The position numbers and the translations under genes were made by a program. The notes under the pieces are model-generated. The model was not told the DNA's origin. It was given only the letters and a program-made list of their open reading frames with translations, and ran no database searches. Shown here piece by piece: positions 37,601 to 47,740 of a stretch of DNA of 64,000 nt (positions within the stretch are counted from its first letter, which is position 1; each line of letters opens with the position of its first letter). Source of the stretch: Bradysia coprophila (lineage: Eukaryota; Arthropoda; Insecta; Diptera; Sciaridae); contig NW_023503555.1 of NCBI RefSeq assembly GCF_014529535.1, positions 3,596,001-3,660,000 on the forward strand, written 5' to 3'.

Positions 37601-37855
37601 GATAGTTGACTATCAAATTTGATAGTTGACTATCAAATTTGATAGTTGACTATCAAATTTGATAGTTGACTATCAAATTTGATAGTTGACTATCAAATTT
37701 GATAGTTGACTATCAACTTGATAGTTGACTATCAACTTGATAGTTGACTATCAACTTGATAGTTGACTAACAACTTGATAGTTGACTATCAAGTTTGATA
37801 GTTGACTATCAACTCGATATTTGACTATCAAATTTGATAGTTGACTAACAAATTT
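37601..37855. repeat. 20-bp tandem satellite with dyad symmetry
   Basis: About 13 head-to-tail units of GATAGTTGACTATCAAATTT. The first six are identical 20-mers; later ones are 18-20 bp variants ending CAACTT or CAAGTTT. Each unit is itself nearly palindromic (GATAGT..ACTATC), so single strands could form cruciforms. There are no unique spacers, which rules out a CRISPR-like array. It is embedded between two related repeat blocks (37140-37400 and about 37918-38030). Confidence 0.92.
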
Positions 37856-38041
37856 AATGCGTCTACTACCAAAGAAAGATGTTTTTTTACTCAATGTCTT
37901 ACGGAAGAAAAATGCCAATGAGCACACTATGATTGAAAAGTGTAGGAAATTTTATGAAAAACGTTAAATGTAACCATCATTCTTTGTAGGCAGTATAAAA
38001 TTAGTCATTCTCAACTAATTTCAATAGTACATTACTATGCA

Positions 38042-38145
38042 AGGGAAGTAAAGTGATATCTCGTATCCAGATGAGTAAAAGTAGCCGAGGGCTTTAGCCC
38101 GAGGTACATTTACTCATCGTGATACGAGATATCACTTTATTTTCC
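38042..38145. repeat. Palindromic MITE-like repeat
   Basis: The left arm GGAAGTAAAGTGATATCTCG then TATCC pairs with the right arm GATACGAGATATCACTTTAT then TTTCC, with a second inner stem (GATGAGTAAA with TTTACTCATC; CCGAGGGC with GCCCGAGG). Nearly the whole 104 bp can fold. Confidence 0.8.
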
Positions 38146-38160
38146 GTGTGTAGTACGACG

Positions 38161-38236
38161 TTTTACTATGCGAGTGATGTAAAGGCTATTGTCTATACAT
38201 GTAATAGCCTTAGTACATGCACCAGCATAGTAAAAT
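38161..38236. repeat. Second small palindrome
   Basis: TTTTACTATGC at the left and GCATAGTAAAA at the right enclose AAGGCTATT and AATAGCCTT. A 76-bp hairpin lies directly beside the previous palindrome. Confidence 0.75.
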
Positions 38237-39147
38237 ATTTTTTTAAATTCATTATTCCAACAATCAAACAAAATATGTTACAACTCCCATACGAGTGTGA
38301 AGTGTGCGGCCAGAGCGAAGCCAGGGCCGTAATTCTCACGAGTCGTAATTATTTTATGGGATATTATGTTCGACCGATAGAAAAATTCAATTTTACCGAT
38401 AAAAAATAATAAAATACCAATAGAAATGTGGTACATGTCGCTGGCACCTCTTCAGTAAATCAGTAAAAAGTAAAAAAAAAATGGTCTTTCCTTCACACTT
38501 TGTCGATTTTGGAAATATAAAGCAAAGGCGAATTCATACTTCAACGAAATGTAATGAGAAGTAGTTTTGTCCTTTCCTAGAATGTAACGAGAAGGCGTTT
38601 TCGTTCCTAGTGACTTCATCCATCTACGAAATGTAACTTAAAGACGTTTTGTCAATTCTTCGCTTTTGTCGTTTTCTGAATCGACGAAAAAAATCGACAA
38701 AAGTGAAGAAACGAAAAAAAAAATTAAATTAATTTATCGGTCGTTTAGTACCGTCCATATTTTATTCACGATTGAATGTTTTGTAAATTTAGTAAGTACC
38801 TGGGGACTTCCTTTTTTGTACAAAACTGTAAGAGGAGAACATCTATCGCGTTTTTTTTATTTTTTACCAAAGTAAAAGAGTTTTCTCATCGTTCCACATT
38901 CGTAAAACTTCGCTCTGATTAAATTTGACAAAATGGCAATCAAACAGAATAATAGATGGCTCATACGAGTGGGAAGTTTGCGGCCAGAGCGAAGCGAGGG
39001 CCGTAATTCACACGAGTCGCATTTTATTTACGATTTGTGGTTGATTGAAAATCTTGCTGCAAATTTATAAGAAAAATGAGAACTCAAAGATCATTCGGTC
39101 TTCGAAGGTTTATTTGAAGAACTTTTTCTGTCAAATTTTGTTGTCAT
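38237..39147. other. Non-coding stretch with repeated short phrases
   Basis: No gene. CTCATACGAGTG.GAA then TGCGGCCAGAGCGAAGC occurs twice: about 38286-38325 (CCATACGAGTGTGAAGTGTG then CGGCCAGAGCGAAGCCAGG) and about 38959-39000. A relic of the phrase (GGCCAGAGCGAAAGCCA) occurs again at 52857. Confidence 0.45.
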
Positions 39148-41310
39148 GTATACACCGAAAAAAAAAATAATTTCACATGGTAGCTGTGCAGAACATTTTT
39201 TTTCAGCATATATGTACATTCTACCGCTACGCTGAATTATTCACTGTATAACTGTACTATGTTCAACTACGAAGTACAACTGTGCAGCTAAGCTGTAGTA
39301 CTGTACTGTTATGCTAACGATTGGTTGTGTCCCGAATTTGTACAGCAGAGCTGTACATGATCTGTCACGTGTTCCAGCTACCGTGGAGATGTACAATGTT
39401 CAGTTTAGCTGAAGAATGGGTTCCAGAGCAACCTGGTCGTTGGTAGTATGTTTGTTACACAGTGGGTTTATAGTCAGATCGCGAAAATATCGGGTGATCT
39501 CATGCGTTATTGATACAAGGGTTTTTAGCAAATAATATCTTCATCGAAAGACTTTTTAGTCCAGTCGCATAGCAGAAATGATCAGGAAGGTGTTACGTAT
39601 TGCTTCTAGTGAGTTTATGGAAGAAACGAACGCCCTTCTATTCGAATATTAAAAAAATAGCAGCTACCCAGAGACATTCATAAGGCAGCAATTGTTTATA
39701 GAACAGCCAACAAAGGATCCATTCACCGGGAGGCCTCCAAATTTATTTGTCTTATGTCGGTACTCTCTTTTAATTGTAAATTTCATAAAATCAATGGTGT
39801 ACATCCAAACTACGGTAGCAACTCTGGCAATAAAACCTGTGGACAGAACAGAGGCAGTTTATTTGCAAAGTAGAAATAGAGGAAGAAAGAAAGTTTGCTT
39901 ATAAACTCCATTTTCAAGGTTAACTGCAAGAGCTGTGGATATCTTTGCAACATTGGACTTCGTTGTCACAAAATTATGCAGAAAAGTGGGACGGTGAATG
40001 AATTTAATTAAACAACGAAACCTCAAGTAGTTAATCACTTCAGTTTTATATCTTTTTATTCATGGTCATGTGTTTCATTGATTTCCTGAAAAAGAAGCGA
40101 ACGAAAGTAGATCAGTGGTTTGACAAGAATTGTTTTGTTTTTTACATGCTAGCGTATAGAGGTAGGAACGTGTAAATTTGAGGTCTTACAAAACTTAGTC
40201 CAATGGCTTTGAAGGGAGCTCTGGTATAGATCGGAAGGTGATTTGTAGATGAAATCTGTAGCACAGTGGCAAACATATTCAAGGATAAATGTCTAAACAT
40301 GTCAATTTCAGGTTAAGACCTGAAGGCTATAGATTTGTTTGCCCTGAAATTTACCTGCTACGAGATATATGCGAACGGAATAAAACTCCGTACACTTAAC
40401 GACGCATCATCGACTTACTTGTTACATTTGATTGCGCTGCAATATATTTTGAGAAGTAGAGTCAGCCAAGCTTTTCTATGAGTTTTGTGAGAATTTCCGA
40501 AGCTTCAAATGCAGTGAAATTTCTCGTTATAAATTCAAATTTCTTCTGATTTTGTGAACGTCACCAATTCTTGAAACAATTGGAGTCGGATTCGTTTCAG
40601 TGACTAATGTTGTCGTTACAACTTTAGTCACAGTAATGGTCGCCTCACTGTTGGTTTCTACGGAGGACGTAACAATTGTACTTGTTTCTATAGACACCAT
40701 TGGAATAGAACTCCCAACACCATGATTACTTACAATGTTCTTGCTAGAACTTGGTACATCCTAATTATTCAGTGGAACATTAGTTTCAGCTAAATATGCA
40801 GATTAGTTAGAGTCTTACATTACATTACTGCACAACAGTACTCGAATATAAGAAATTTTGAAATTCAATTTCACAATACAGCCCATCTGTACATCGATGT
40901 ACAGGAAAACTGTACCACGGCGATGTACGATGTAATAGGAATTAATCTCTGTCAAACACAAGTACTTGGTTGCGAAGTGGGTAAGTTGGTGGATTAGAGT
41001 ACCGCAGGTTCCGGGTTCGTTCCTCGGCGGTCGCAATTTTTTATTTTTTTATTTTTTTTTTTTGTAATGTTTACAATAACATTACACTGAAAATTGACGA
41101 ATTTGGGCTATATTTTCTGTAGAAATATTTTTTGTTTCCTCAGAAAGTCAGCGTTCCCTCACCTTTACATTGTACAGCTAGGTTGTACAATACTACTGCT
41201 ACGCTGTACAATACTACTGCTACGCTAACAATTGGGTGTGTCCCGAATTTGTACAGTAAATTTGTAGAGGAACTACAGCTGAGCTGAAGAGTTTTTTTTG
41301 GGTGTAGAGT
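39148..41310. repeat. Repeat cluster with GTACAGCT-type palindromes
   Basis: The two ends share direct similarity (GCTAACGATTGGTTGTGTCC then CGAATTTGTACAG at 39314-39350, and the same with few changes at 41224-41260). The outermost text is inverted (TACACCGAAAAAAAA at 39150 against TTTTTTTTGGGTGTA near 41295). Many short GTACAGCTAAGCTGTA-like dyads occur. It may be one composite element of about 2.1 kb or two related ones. No transposase is visible. Confidence 0.5.
40970..41036 (+). repeat. tRNA-like sequence (tRNA-derived relic or SINE head)
   Basis: TTGCGA at 40970-40975 pairs with TCGCAA at 41031-41036 like an acceptor stem. GTAAGTTGGTGGATTAGAG resembles a D-arm with an A box. CCGGG-TTCGTTC-CTCGG forms a T-arm with a near-consensus B box. 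It is followed by T runs that could stop RNA polymerase III. At 67 nt it is too short and irregular for a standard tRNA, and the anticodon arm is unclear. A tRNA-derived repeat is the best reading. Confidence 0.45.
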
Positions 41311-41614
41311 AATCGATATATTAAATGTAGGCATTTGTGATGCTTCGGAAGTTCATCAATGAAATTAATCAAAAATATATTGAAAAAATTGTCAGTCAAG
41401 GGACCTGACCCGCCCAAAAGGTGGGACCTAGTTCATCTAGTTTGTGCATTAATTTCTCTGATCAACACAAAAGTTTTGTGTTCAAAGGTCGATGCTCATT
41501 TATTTTTTGTGATTTTTCTTAGGCTTATGACTTTATTGATTGAATCAACGCACTTCAAGCAAAAGTGGTACTCTAAATAGGGTACTGAAACTTAACAGTG
41601 CTCCACACAAAATT
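41311..41614. other. Non-coding stretch, no gene recognised
   Basis: Short open frames only; nothing supported. Confidence 0.4.
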
Positions 41615-41721
41615 TTACACTGTAAAAAGAGTGGGGTAAAAAGAGTGGGGATAAAATTTCATACAAAATAGTACTCTATCTGACAGGTGTCAATCGAAGC
41701 ACTTTTGCTTGGAGTGCGTTG
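41615..41721 (+). repeat. Dispersed repeat, copy 2 of 2
   Basis: Copy of 7688-7780 with an extra tandem unit of about 14 bp (AAAAAGAGTGGGG twice). Confidence 0.7.
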
Positions 41722-42195
41722 ATTGAATAAATAATAGTAGATTATTCACCTCTGTCCACATGTTTATTTAGACACTTGGGGAGATATTGCATGAGCCGAA
41801 GGCGAATTAAAAATTTGGACATAGGTGAATACGCTATTTTATGCGTAATCAAAGTATATAAACACTGAAGGTACCGCAGACCCTCAGGGAAAGGCAAGAA
41901 ATACGGATCCCGACTTTCGGGTGATTATGAGATTTATAATGTTTCATCTGTGATGTTTGGCGTAGTAATGTTGTCAGAACTGTGATGCTCAGTACAAAAT
42001 TTTCTATGTTGAGTATTAATCTGCGTGTTGAGTATTGAGATTATAACACTATGAAAATTATGTTCACGCGAAAGTAGGGATCCGCATGTTTTTGCAGATC
42101 TGCGGTACCTTCAGTGTTTATATACTTTGATTTTGTCTACCGACGGCGAAATAATAGCACTTTTTCACTGCTATTATTTCACCTAGGTAGATAAA
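41722..42195. mobile_element. Terminal-inverted-repeat element
   Basis: The inner arms AATCAAAGTATATAAACACT then GAAGGTACCGCAGA (about 41848-41882) and TCTGCGGTACCTTCAGTG then TTTATATACTTTGATT (about 42100-42133) are exact inverted copies. Outer parts share AATAATAGNAG and GAATA/TATTTC motifs near both limits. Its left limit includes text also present at 33873-33925. Non-coding. Confidence 0.6.
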
Positions 42196-42571
42196 AGTTA
42201 ATAATTTGAAAAAAAAAATTTCAACGTAAAAATGAAACGTGTTACCGTTTACATTTTCAACGAAATGTTTTACCATTTACATTACGAAACAGACGAATAC
42301 AAGGACAAACGATGCTGATTTCGGCGTATCACGCCTCATCAGTACACCTGTGTCTTGCCAGGACAATGTGTATATCAGCACGACACAAACTGGAGTGATA
42401 TAGACAATCACGTCGATTGAATCGGCAACATACACTTTTCGTCATCTGGTCAAAAAACTTGTTTTTTTGCATTTTTGCTATATCTGCCACATATAGCATT
42501 GTTGGATCTCTCACATCCAACGATTTTTGCGGAGTGTGAATTTCAGTTTTTTGCTATGTCTCTCACTCATA

Positions 42572-42650
42572 GACATTTTTCATGCTACTATGACCGAAAA
42601 TGAGGGAATTGTAAAAATTTTCTCGGATTTCGGCCCAGTAGCATGAAAAA
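42572..42650. repeat. Palindrome adjoining the Sos duplicate
   Basis: TTTTTCATGCTACTATGACC, GAAAATGAG and then CTCGGATTTCGGCCCAGTAG, CATGAAAAA form inverted arms. It ends about 25 bp before the duplicated Sos segment and may have been involved in its insertion. Confidence 0.6.
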
Positions 42651-42674
42651 ATTTTTGCCTTGTCCGAAATTCGG

Positions 42675-43181
42675 TGCAGGAGGTCGCCCACAGCGCTCTA
42701 ATTAAACGTAGAAGTTCTGCAATCCACAAACGCCCGACGGACTAATCAATTCGTATTTTCCGCCAGCACCGCCAGTTACTAGGCGAACAAGGTAAGTGAT
42801 TATTGAGTGAAAGAGAGGTGATGAGCTTTCTTTTGTAACAAAATTAATTTCGTTTTCTTTGCGGTGCCAACAGTACTAGTATGTCACCAAGGTATTCTCC
42901 ATCGGAAAATACACCGAAACTGCCGCCTAAACCTCGAAACAATTTTTTACCGCACAACAATGGTGAGTAAGGCTCACTGTTTGAAAAGCAGTTGTACTCT
43001 ATGTTATCAGTTAGTTGTACATTCATATAAGTCGATCCCCTAACTGAGACAGATCTTTAACAAAAACAGTTCGTTTGTGCTCTTGAGTCAATTCTCATAG
43101 ACTGAGACTGTGTGTGCATATCAGTCTCTCACAGGATTACGTCGGTTTGATACGTATACCATTTCATAACATTACCCGATA
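42675..43181 (+). pseudogene. Duplicated fragment of the Sos 3' region
   Basis: A near-identical copy of 24135-24675: part of Sos exon 14, the next intron, exon 15 and about 220 bp of the last intron, with introns kept, so it is a DNA-level duplication and not a retrocopy. It is 507 bp against 541 bp because 34 bp (24181-24214) are missing, deleted between two AAT triplets. I see five substitutions, all in the first half or so, and none in the last 270 bp. The 34-bp loss breaks the reading frame, and the copy lacks a promoter, a start and the final exon, so it cannot encode Sos. Confidence 0.93.
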
Positions 43182-43871
43182 TACTAACCAGATTAATAAA
43201 CGTTATCGCATTGAAAATTTTCATTCTTAAGAAGCGGACAGATTCAAATCACAAACTGAGATTTGCCATTCAGAGTTTCAACAGAGTTAACCTTTGACCT
43301 TTTAAGATAATTTTTCGTAGCGTTTTCGTTAATGTTCAACAAAGTTTCAGTGCAGCGAAATAACAAAAAGTGAGCAGCCAATACGCTATGAATAATTGTT
43401 TTTAGCTCACAATCTCGGATTTTTATTCATTATGAAGAAATTGTAAACGTTAGTGAAATTTAGAGATGACTTTGCTTCAGATGGTCCACTACAAGCAAAA
43501 TTGTTCATACGTCTCTATGGATGATATTTGACATTTCATTAGCCTTGGAACAACATGTATGGTTCTGAACCTTGATAAATATATAGACACGTTGAATACT
43601 GTGAACCACATGTTCAGTAGTATGAGTGTGAACGCATCTTCAAATTGACATCAGCCAAAGCACTGTCTGCTTGACAGTGCTTTGCATCAACCTTTTGTGC
43701 TGCTATGCGCTGTGCGTGTAGAATACACCTAATTTCTGACAATCTACTAAATACTTCAGAGTTTTAATCGAAAACGCCGGCTCAAAGATCAGGAAGGAAA
43801 AGTAATATTCTGGTCAACAGAATTCAAAGAAGCCAAATAATTAAAATTCTATTTACATTTTGCTAACAGAA
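43182..43871. other. Upstream region of the plus-strand F-box gene
   Basis: About 690 bp with no recognised gene between the Sos fragment and the F-box start codon. It should contain the promoter of the F-box gene. No motif can be assigned. Confidence 0.4.
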
Positions 43872-45270
43872 ATGAAGCGGAAACACTCCACGACGGACTT
43901 TGTCGAAAATTCTTCGAAGAACGTAAAACTACAACAAACTCCTACGAATTGCTCATTGCTCGTCTTGAATGACTATTGTCTGCTGCGAGTATTCAGCTAC
44001 CTTGATGTGATGGACGATTTTATCAGTCTATCCAGAACGTGTAACCGTCTTAAGAACCTCGGCAAATATTTCCACGATGTCTATTCGGAATTCAAGATAC
44101 ATGTGAACATGGACAACAAGACAACTGACTATATGGAGCACATCATATCGCACATCAATGATAACATTACGGAAATTGCAATCAATTATCGATACTCAAA
44201 AATTCCGATGAATGTGCGAAAAATGAGGGAATGTTGCGGCGACGTTAAGGATCTGCTAGTGAAAAATTGGAAAGTGTATGTGATCGACTCAGATAATCAA
44301 ACTTTCGACAATCTGCAAACGTTAACCATGAAAAATTGTGACTTTCGGTCCGCCCCATATGGTTTCTTTGATATATTCAAAGGTCTGCAACACGCAAATC
44401 TTTACAAATTTCAATATTTGTCCAGTAAGCATGTGGAGCGATTGTTTCGCAAAAATCCGACTATCGAGTCCTTCGTCTGGATGGGAGATATGGATGCTTT
44501 CGAAGAATATGAGTTGTTCGTTATGATTCCGAAATTGACGGCTCTGAGTCTAAGAGTCGATCGTGAATTGAATGATTTCGATTTGACCTCAACGTTTAGC
44601 AATTTGACAAAGTTACAACTGTATTGTAACGGAGAGAACATCAGTGAATTTCTACACAAATTAGCAAAATCGTCGAAAATTTGTGTACTTAAGGAATTGG
44701 AGGTGTTACACGTTCGCGTTGATGATTTGTTCTTCTACTCGCTGTATTACTTTCAACATCTGGAAATGTTGGCAGTGTCGACATGGAGTTTCTGGCTTTT
44801 AACACCGCCGTTGGACTGGCCGCAGAAACTGAAGAATCTGCGATTGGAATCGTTCATCCTTACAAAAGACGGCTTCGTTTCGACGATCAAACAATTGGAA
44901 CAATTGGAAAATGTCGATTTGGGGAAATGTACCGGCGAAGAATCGGATGCCGAATTTTTCTTCGAAGATTTGGATGTGTTGGCGCAGGAAATTGACAATT
45001 CGCTTGCTGATCGCAATGGGAAGAAAGTGAATTTCATATTGAATTTGGATTACACTGCGGACCGAGGTGCGGACGAGAATATAGTAAGTTAAACGGAATT
45101 TTACTTCAAACAGAACTGGTTTGATATATATTGAATCGTCCGATTTTCAGCATCTCCTTGTCGACACTGAACGGTTCAGGATTTTTACCGAAAAAAACAT
45201 GTACGTAGCAAGCGATCAACTAGGGATCAGCATACGTTTTGCAGGTATCAATGAAAATATTTATCTTTAA
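43872..45270 (+). CDS. F-box and leucine-rich-repeat protein
   Basis: Two exons, 43872-45083 and 45151-45270, join in phase 0 to 443 aa. Without the splice the frame would stop six bases past the donor GTAAGT. The ATG at 43872 is the first Met in frame and is followed by a basic stretch (MKRKHSTTDF). Residues about 30-75 match an F-box (LNDYCLLRVFSYLDVMDDFI, then the Leu, Ser and Cys pattern). The rest is a series of degenerate leucine-rich repeats such as LQTLTMKNCDF and LKNLRLESFIL. Proteins of this type are substrate receptors of SCF ubiquitin ligases, binding Skp1 through the F-box. The substrate cannot be told. AATAAA at 45374-45379 is a candidate poly(A) signal. It lies tail to tail with the other F-box gene. 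Confidence 0.85.
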
Positions 45271-46504
45271 TTGACGATATCAAGTGATGAGAACTTTCAG
45301 TTCAAAATTCAGTGTGCTGTGAGGAACAAATTTGTATTTATAGTCTAGACAGCAAAAGTTATAATGAAAAACAAATAAAAATTATTGAGCTCCAACGACT
45401 CTGTTCTTTTATGACGCAGTTGAGTCCAACTATAATTAGGAACATTTACAAGCTCGTAATAACGTCGACGAAATTGAAACGCCAGGACCTCAATTTTTGG
45501 TTCTTTTAAGGAACTGCTGATCGTTGTAAAACCTTCCATCACTTCCACACACACAATGTTTTACATGTTTTGCTGGAGAAGGTCCAGTCAGTAAATTTTC
45601 TTTAGATTTTTGAGATTTGATGAAATATTTCTGTCTGGATCTACTCAACCAATTTCCATGAACTGTTCTTTTACCTAAAAGCTAGAGGTATTTTTCAATT
45701 TTTCGGCGTACTTTGAGTAAATCCCATGGTCGTAACCAGGCATGAGCACCGCCGAGTTCTAGCCGAAGGCAAACGAGTTTCTTTCACTCGATGATTTACG
45801 TTTGAATTAGAGATAAGAACTTTGGTAATCATTGAACCGAAACGTTTAACTTTAGGAGTTGTGAATGGATGGTTTGATGTACAGTAGAAGTGAGTGGAAG
45901 GGATTAATAAATTATAGAAATGTGTTGAATTGTTTCACTTTTTGTAAAACTCAATTTTTGCTGATCACCAGATCAGAAGTTTTCTGTTGTTTAATCATCC
46001 CTCATTTAACTTGTTAACTTACAACACCTAACACTGTACAATCGTGCACATAAAAATATTGTGACCGATGTCTTTGTAAAAACGAAATGCTTTGGAGTTC
46101 TAGAGCAGATAGTGTCTGACGACCACACCACAGGTATTTTCATTTGGTTTTTGTGTGGTGTAGTCTCAGTCATTGGCTGACAAATTTTAGGAAATACTGT
46201 GATCGGTTCATGCTTGCTCAGTATAATAAAATCTTTTATTTGAATGCATCGATTAGTCATAAACTTTGCGATACGCAGTACACGAGACAACTGGCTCTGT
46301 CAGTTTAATTTGAGATATATCGCCAACCAATGACGATTCGTCGATGTTACGTTCCCCTGAGTATTTCATGATCACGTTCTTCTTCCACTTTTAGATCACA
46401 TCACTAAAGTATAGTCCAGGCGCCGAGATCCAGGCCAAGGTCACATCTTTACACGTCTCACTTCTCAGAACAACAAAAATTGCAAATCGATGGCAAAATT
46501 ATAT
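45271..46504. other. Intergenic, 3' side of the F-box gene
   Basis: Contains the likely 3' UTR of the F-box gene (poly(A) signal AATAAA near 45374). The rest shows no gene. Confidence 0.45.
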
Positions 46505-47719
46505 TTTTAGACCCGTACGAAGTACTGGGGTCTTATAGGTTTACGCATACGTTTGTAACACGTCGAATTGGACTCCCTGAGTAAGGGGAAACCTATTGTG
46601 GTTGTCTAGAGATGCCAAATCAGTGAAAAAAAATGTCTGTCTGTCTGTCTGTCCGTTCTCTAACTTGAGTAAAGCATATCCGATTTCTAAAATTCTTTTT
46701 TTCCTCTTTGGTAATGTCAAAAGACAGGCTAAGTTCGAAGATGGGTGATTTCGGATCGACCTCTCCGGAGCTGGGGCCCAATAAGTGCCTAAGTGTTTTT
46801 CGACGATATCTCCAGACATTTAAGCACTACACTTGTCAGTGATACGTCAAATAAAAGGTATTTACAATATCGATCGACAAAAAAAAAGTTTATGGAAATC
46901 GGATGACCGACTCGTGAGTTAGACCCCTTGGTGTGAAACAGGCACAGGGCGGCAAGCAGTTTTAGCTTGTAGGTCGGCCACATTTGAACATATGTCGTCT
47001 GTTTTAGCTTTATTAGATAGGTATTGACCGTACCAATCAGGGAAAAAAAAGTTTATGAAATTATGTTCTCCTGAGCGTGAGCTAGGTCTCTTGGACTGAG
47101 CTCTTATCTGGCTACTCGGCCGTACAGTGAACGTGGAGTATTTTGTCAATATCTCGAGTAAATTTTGACCGAATTTCATGATTTTTTGTTTGTTTGAAAG
47201 GTATTAACGAATGTAAAGCGTCTGTACTATTTTCGGTTTCCTAACAAAATGGCTGCCGGCGGCCATATTGGATTTTATTAAAAGTGATATATCTTGGGAA
47301 AAATGGTACTTAGAGAGTTTCTGTTAACATGGAAATAATTTGTTATGTGTGTGGGGTTTCAGGGATTCCATATATGGACATCTATATATACCTATATACA
47401 GCTATATTGAGCTATATACAGGCATATAGAGCTATATAATAGCATATATTTATCTGTGAAATGTTTATTTATAGTGAAATATAGGTAAATATAGCGGTAT
47501 ATAGCTGTTTAAATAGGAATTTATGAAATTTGACTTCGTACGGGGCTGTCTATATTGCCTCCGGCAATTTAGTTGTATATGATAACAAGGCAAAGAGTGG
47601 ATAATGTAAGTGATTTAAAAGGGAGAATAGTTTTTCAGCAGAGAAGAAAATGAAGTAAGAGAAATGAAGAGTTTCACATTAAAGGCTTTTGATACGAATA
47701 GGTGTTTCGTACGGGTTTT
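46505..47719 (+). mobile_element. 1.2-kb TIR element, family B copy 1
   Basis: The ends are inverted: ACCCGTACGAA at the left (46511) and TTCGTACGGGT at the right (ending 47719). The full length is repeated in inverted orientation at 53123-54347 and its right third at 31284-31611. The interior holds a TGTC microsatellite (TGTCTGTCTGTCTGTC near 46633) and TATATAGCTATAT-rich text. Open frames inside recur between copies only because the DNA does; I see no transposase motif. The element abuts the 3' end of the minus-strand F-box gene, about 20 bp from its stop codon. Confidence 0.85.
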
Positions 47720-47722
47720 ATT
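47717..47722 (-). promoter_or_regulatory. Poly(A) signal AATAAA of the F-box gene at the transposon junction
   Basis: The minus strand reads AATAAA some 20 bp after the TGA at 47741-47743. The hexamer straddles the edge of the 1.2-kb element, so cleavage would fall inside transposon DNA. Confidence 0.5.
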
Positions 47723-47740
47723 AAACTTTTCTCTTTTCAA

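Noticed and set aside
37601-37855. Regular direct repeats resembling a CRISPR array
   Set aside because: The units are directly adjacent with no unique spacers, the surrounding DNA is eukaryotic, and each unit is a dyad; this is a satellite.
46919-47179. 86-codon open frame repeated at 53657-53941
   Set aside because: It recurs only because the host repeat is duplicated; it crosses repeat landmarks, has no known motif, and lies in DNA with stop-rich neighbouring frames.
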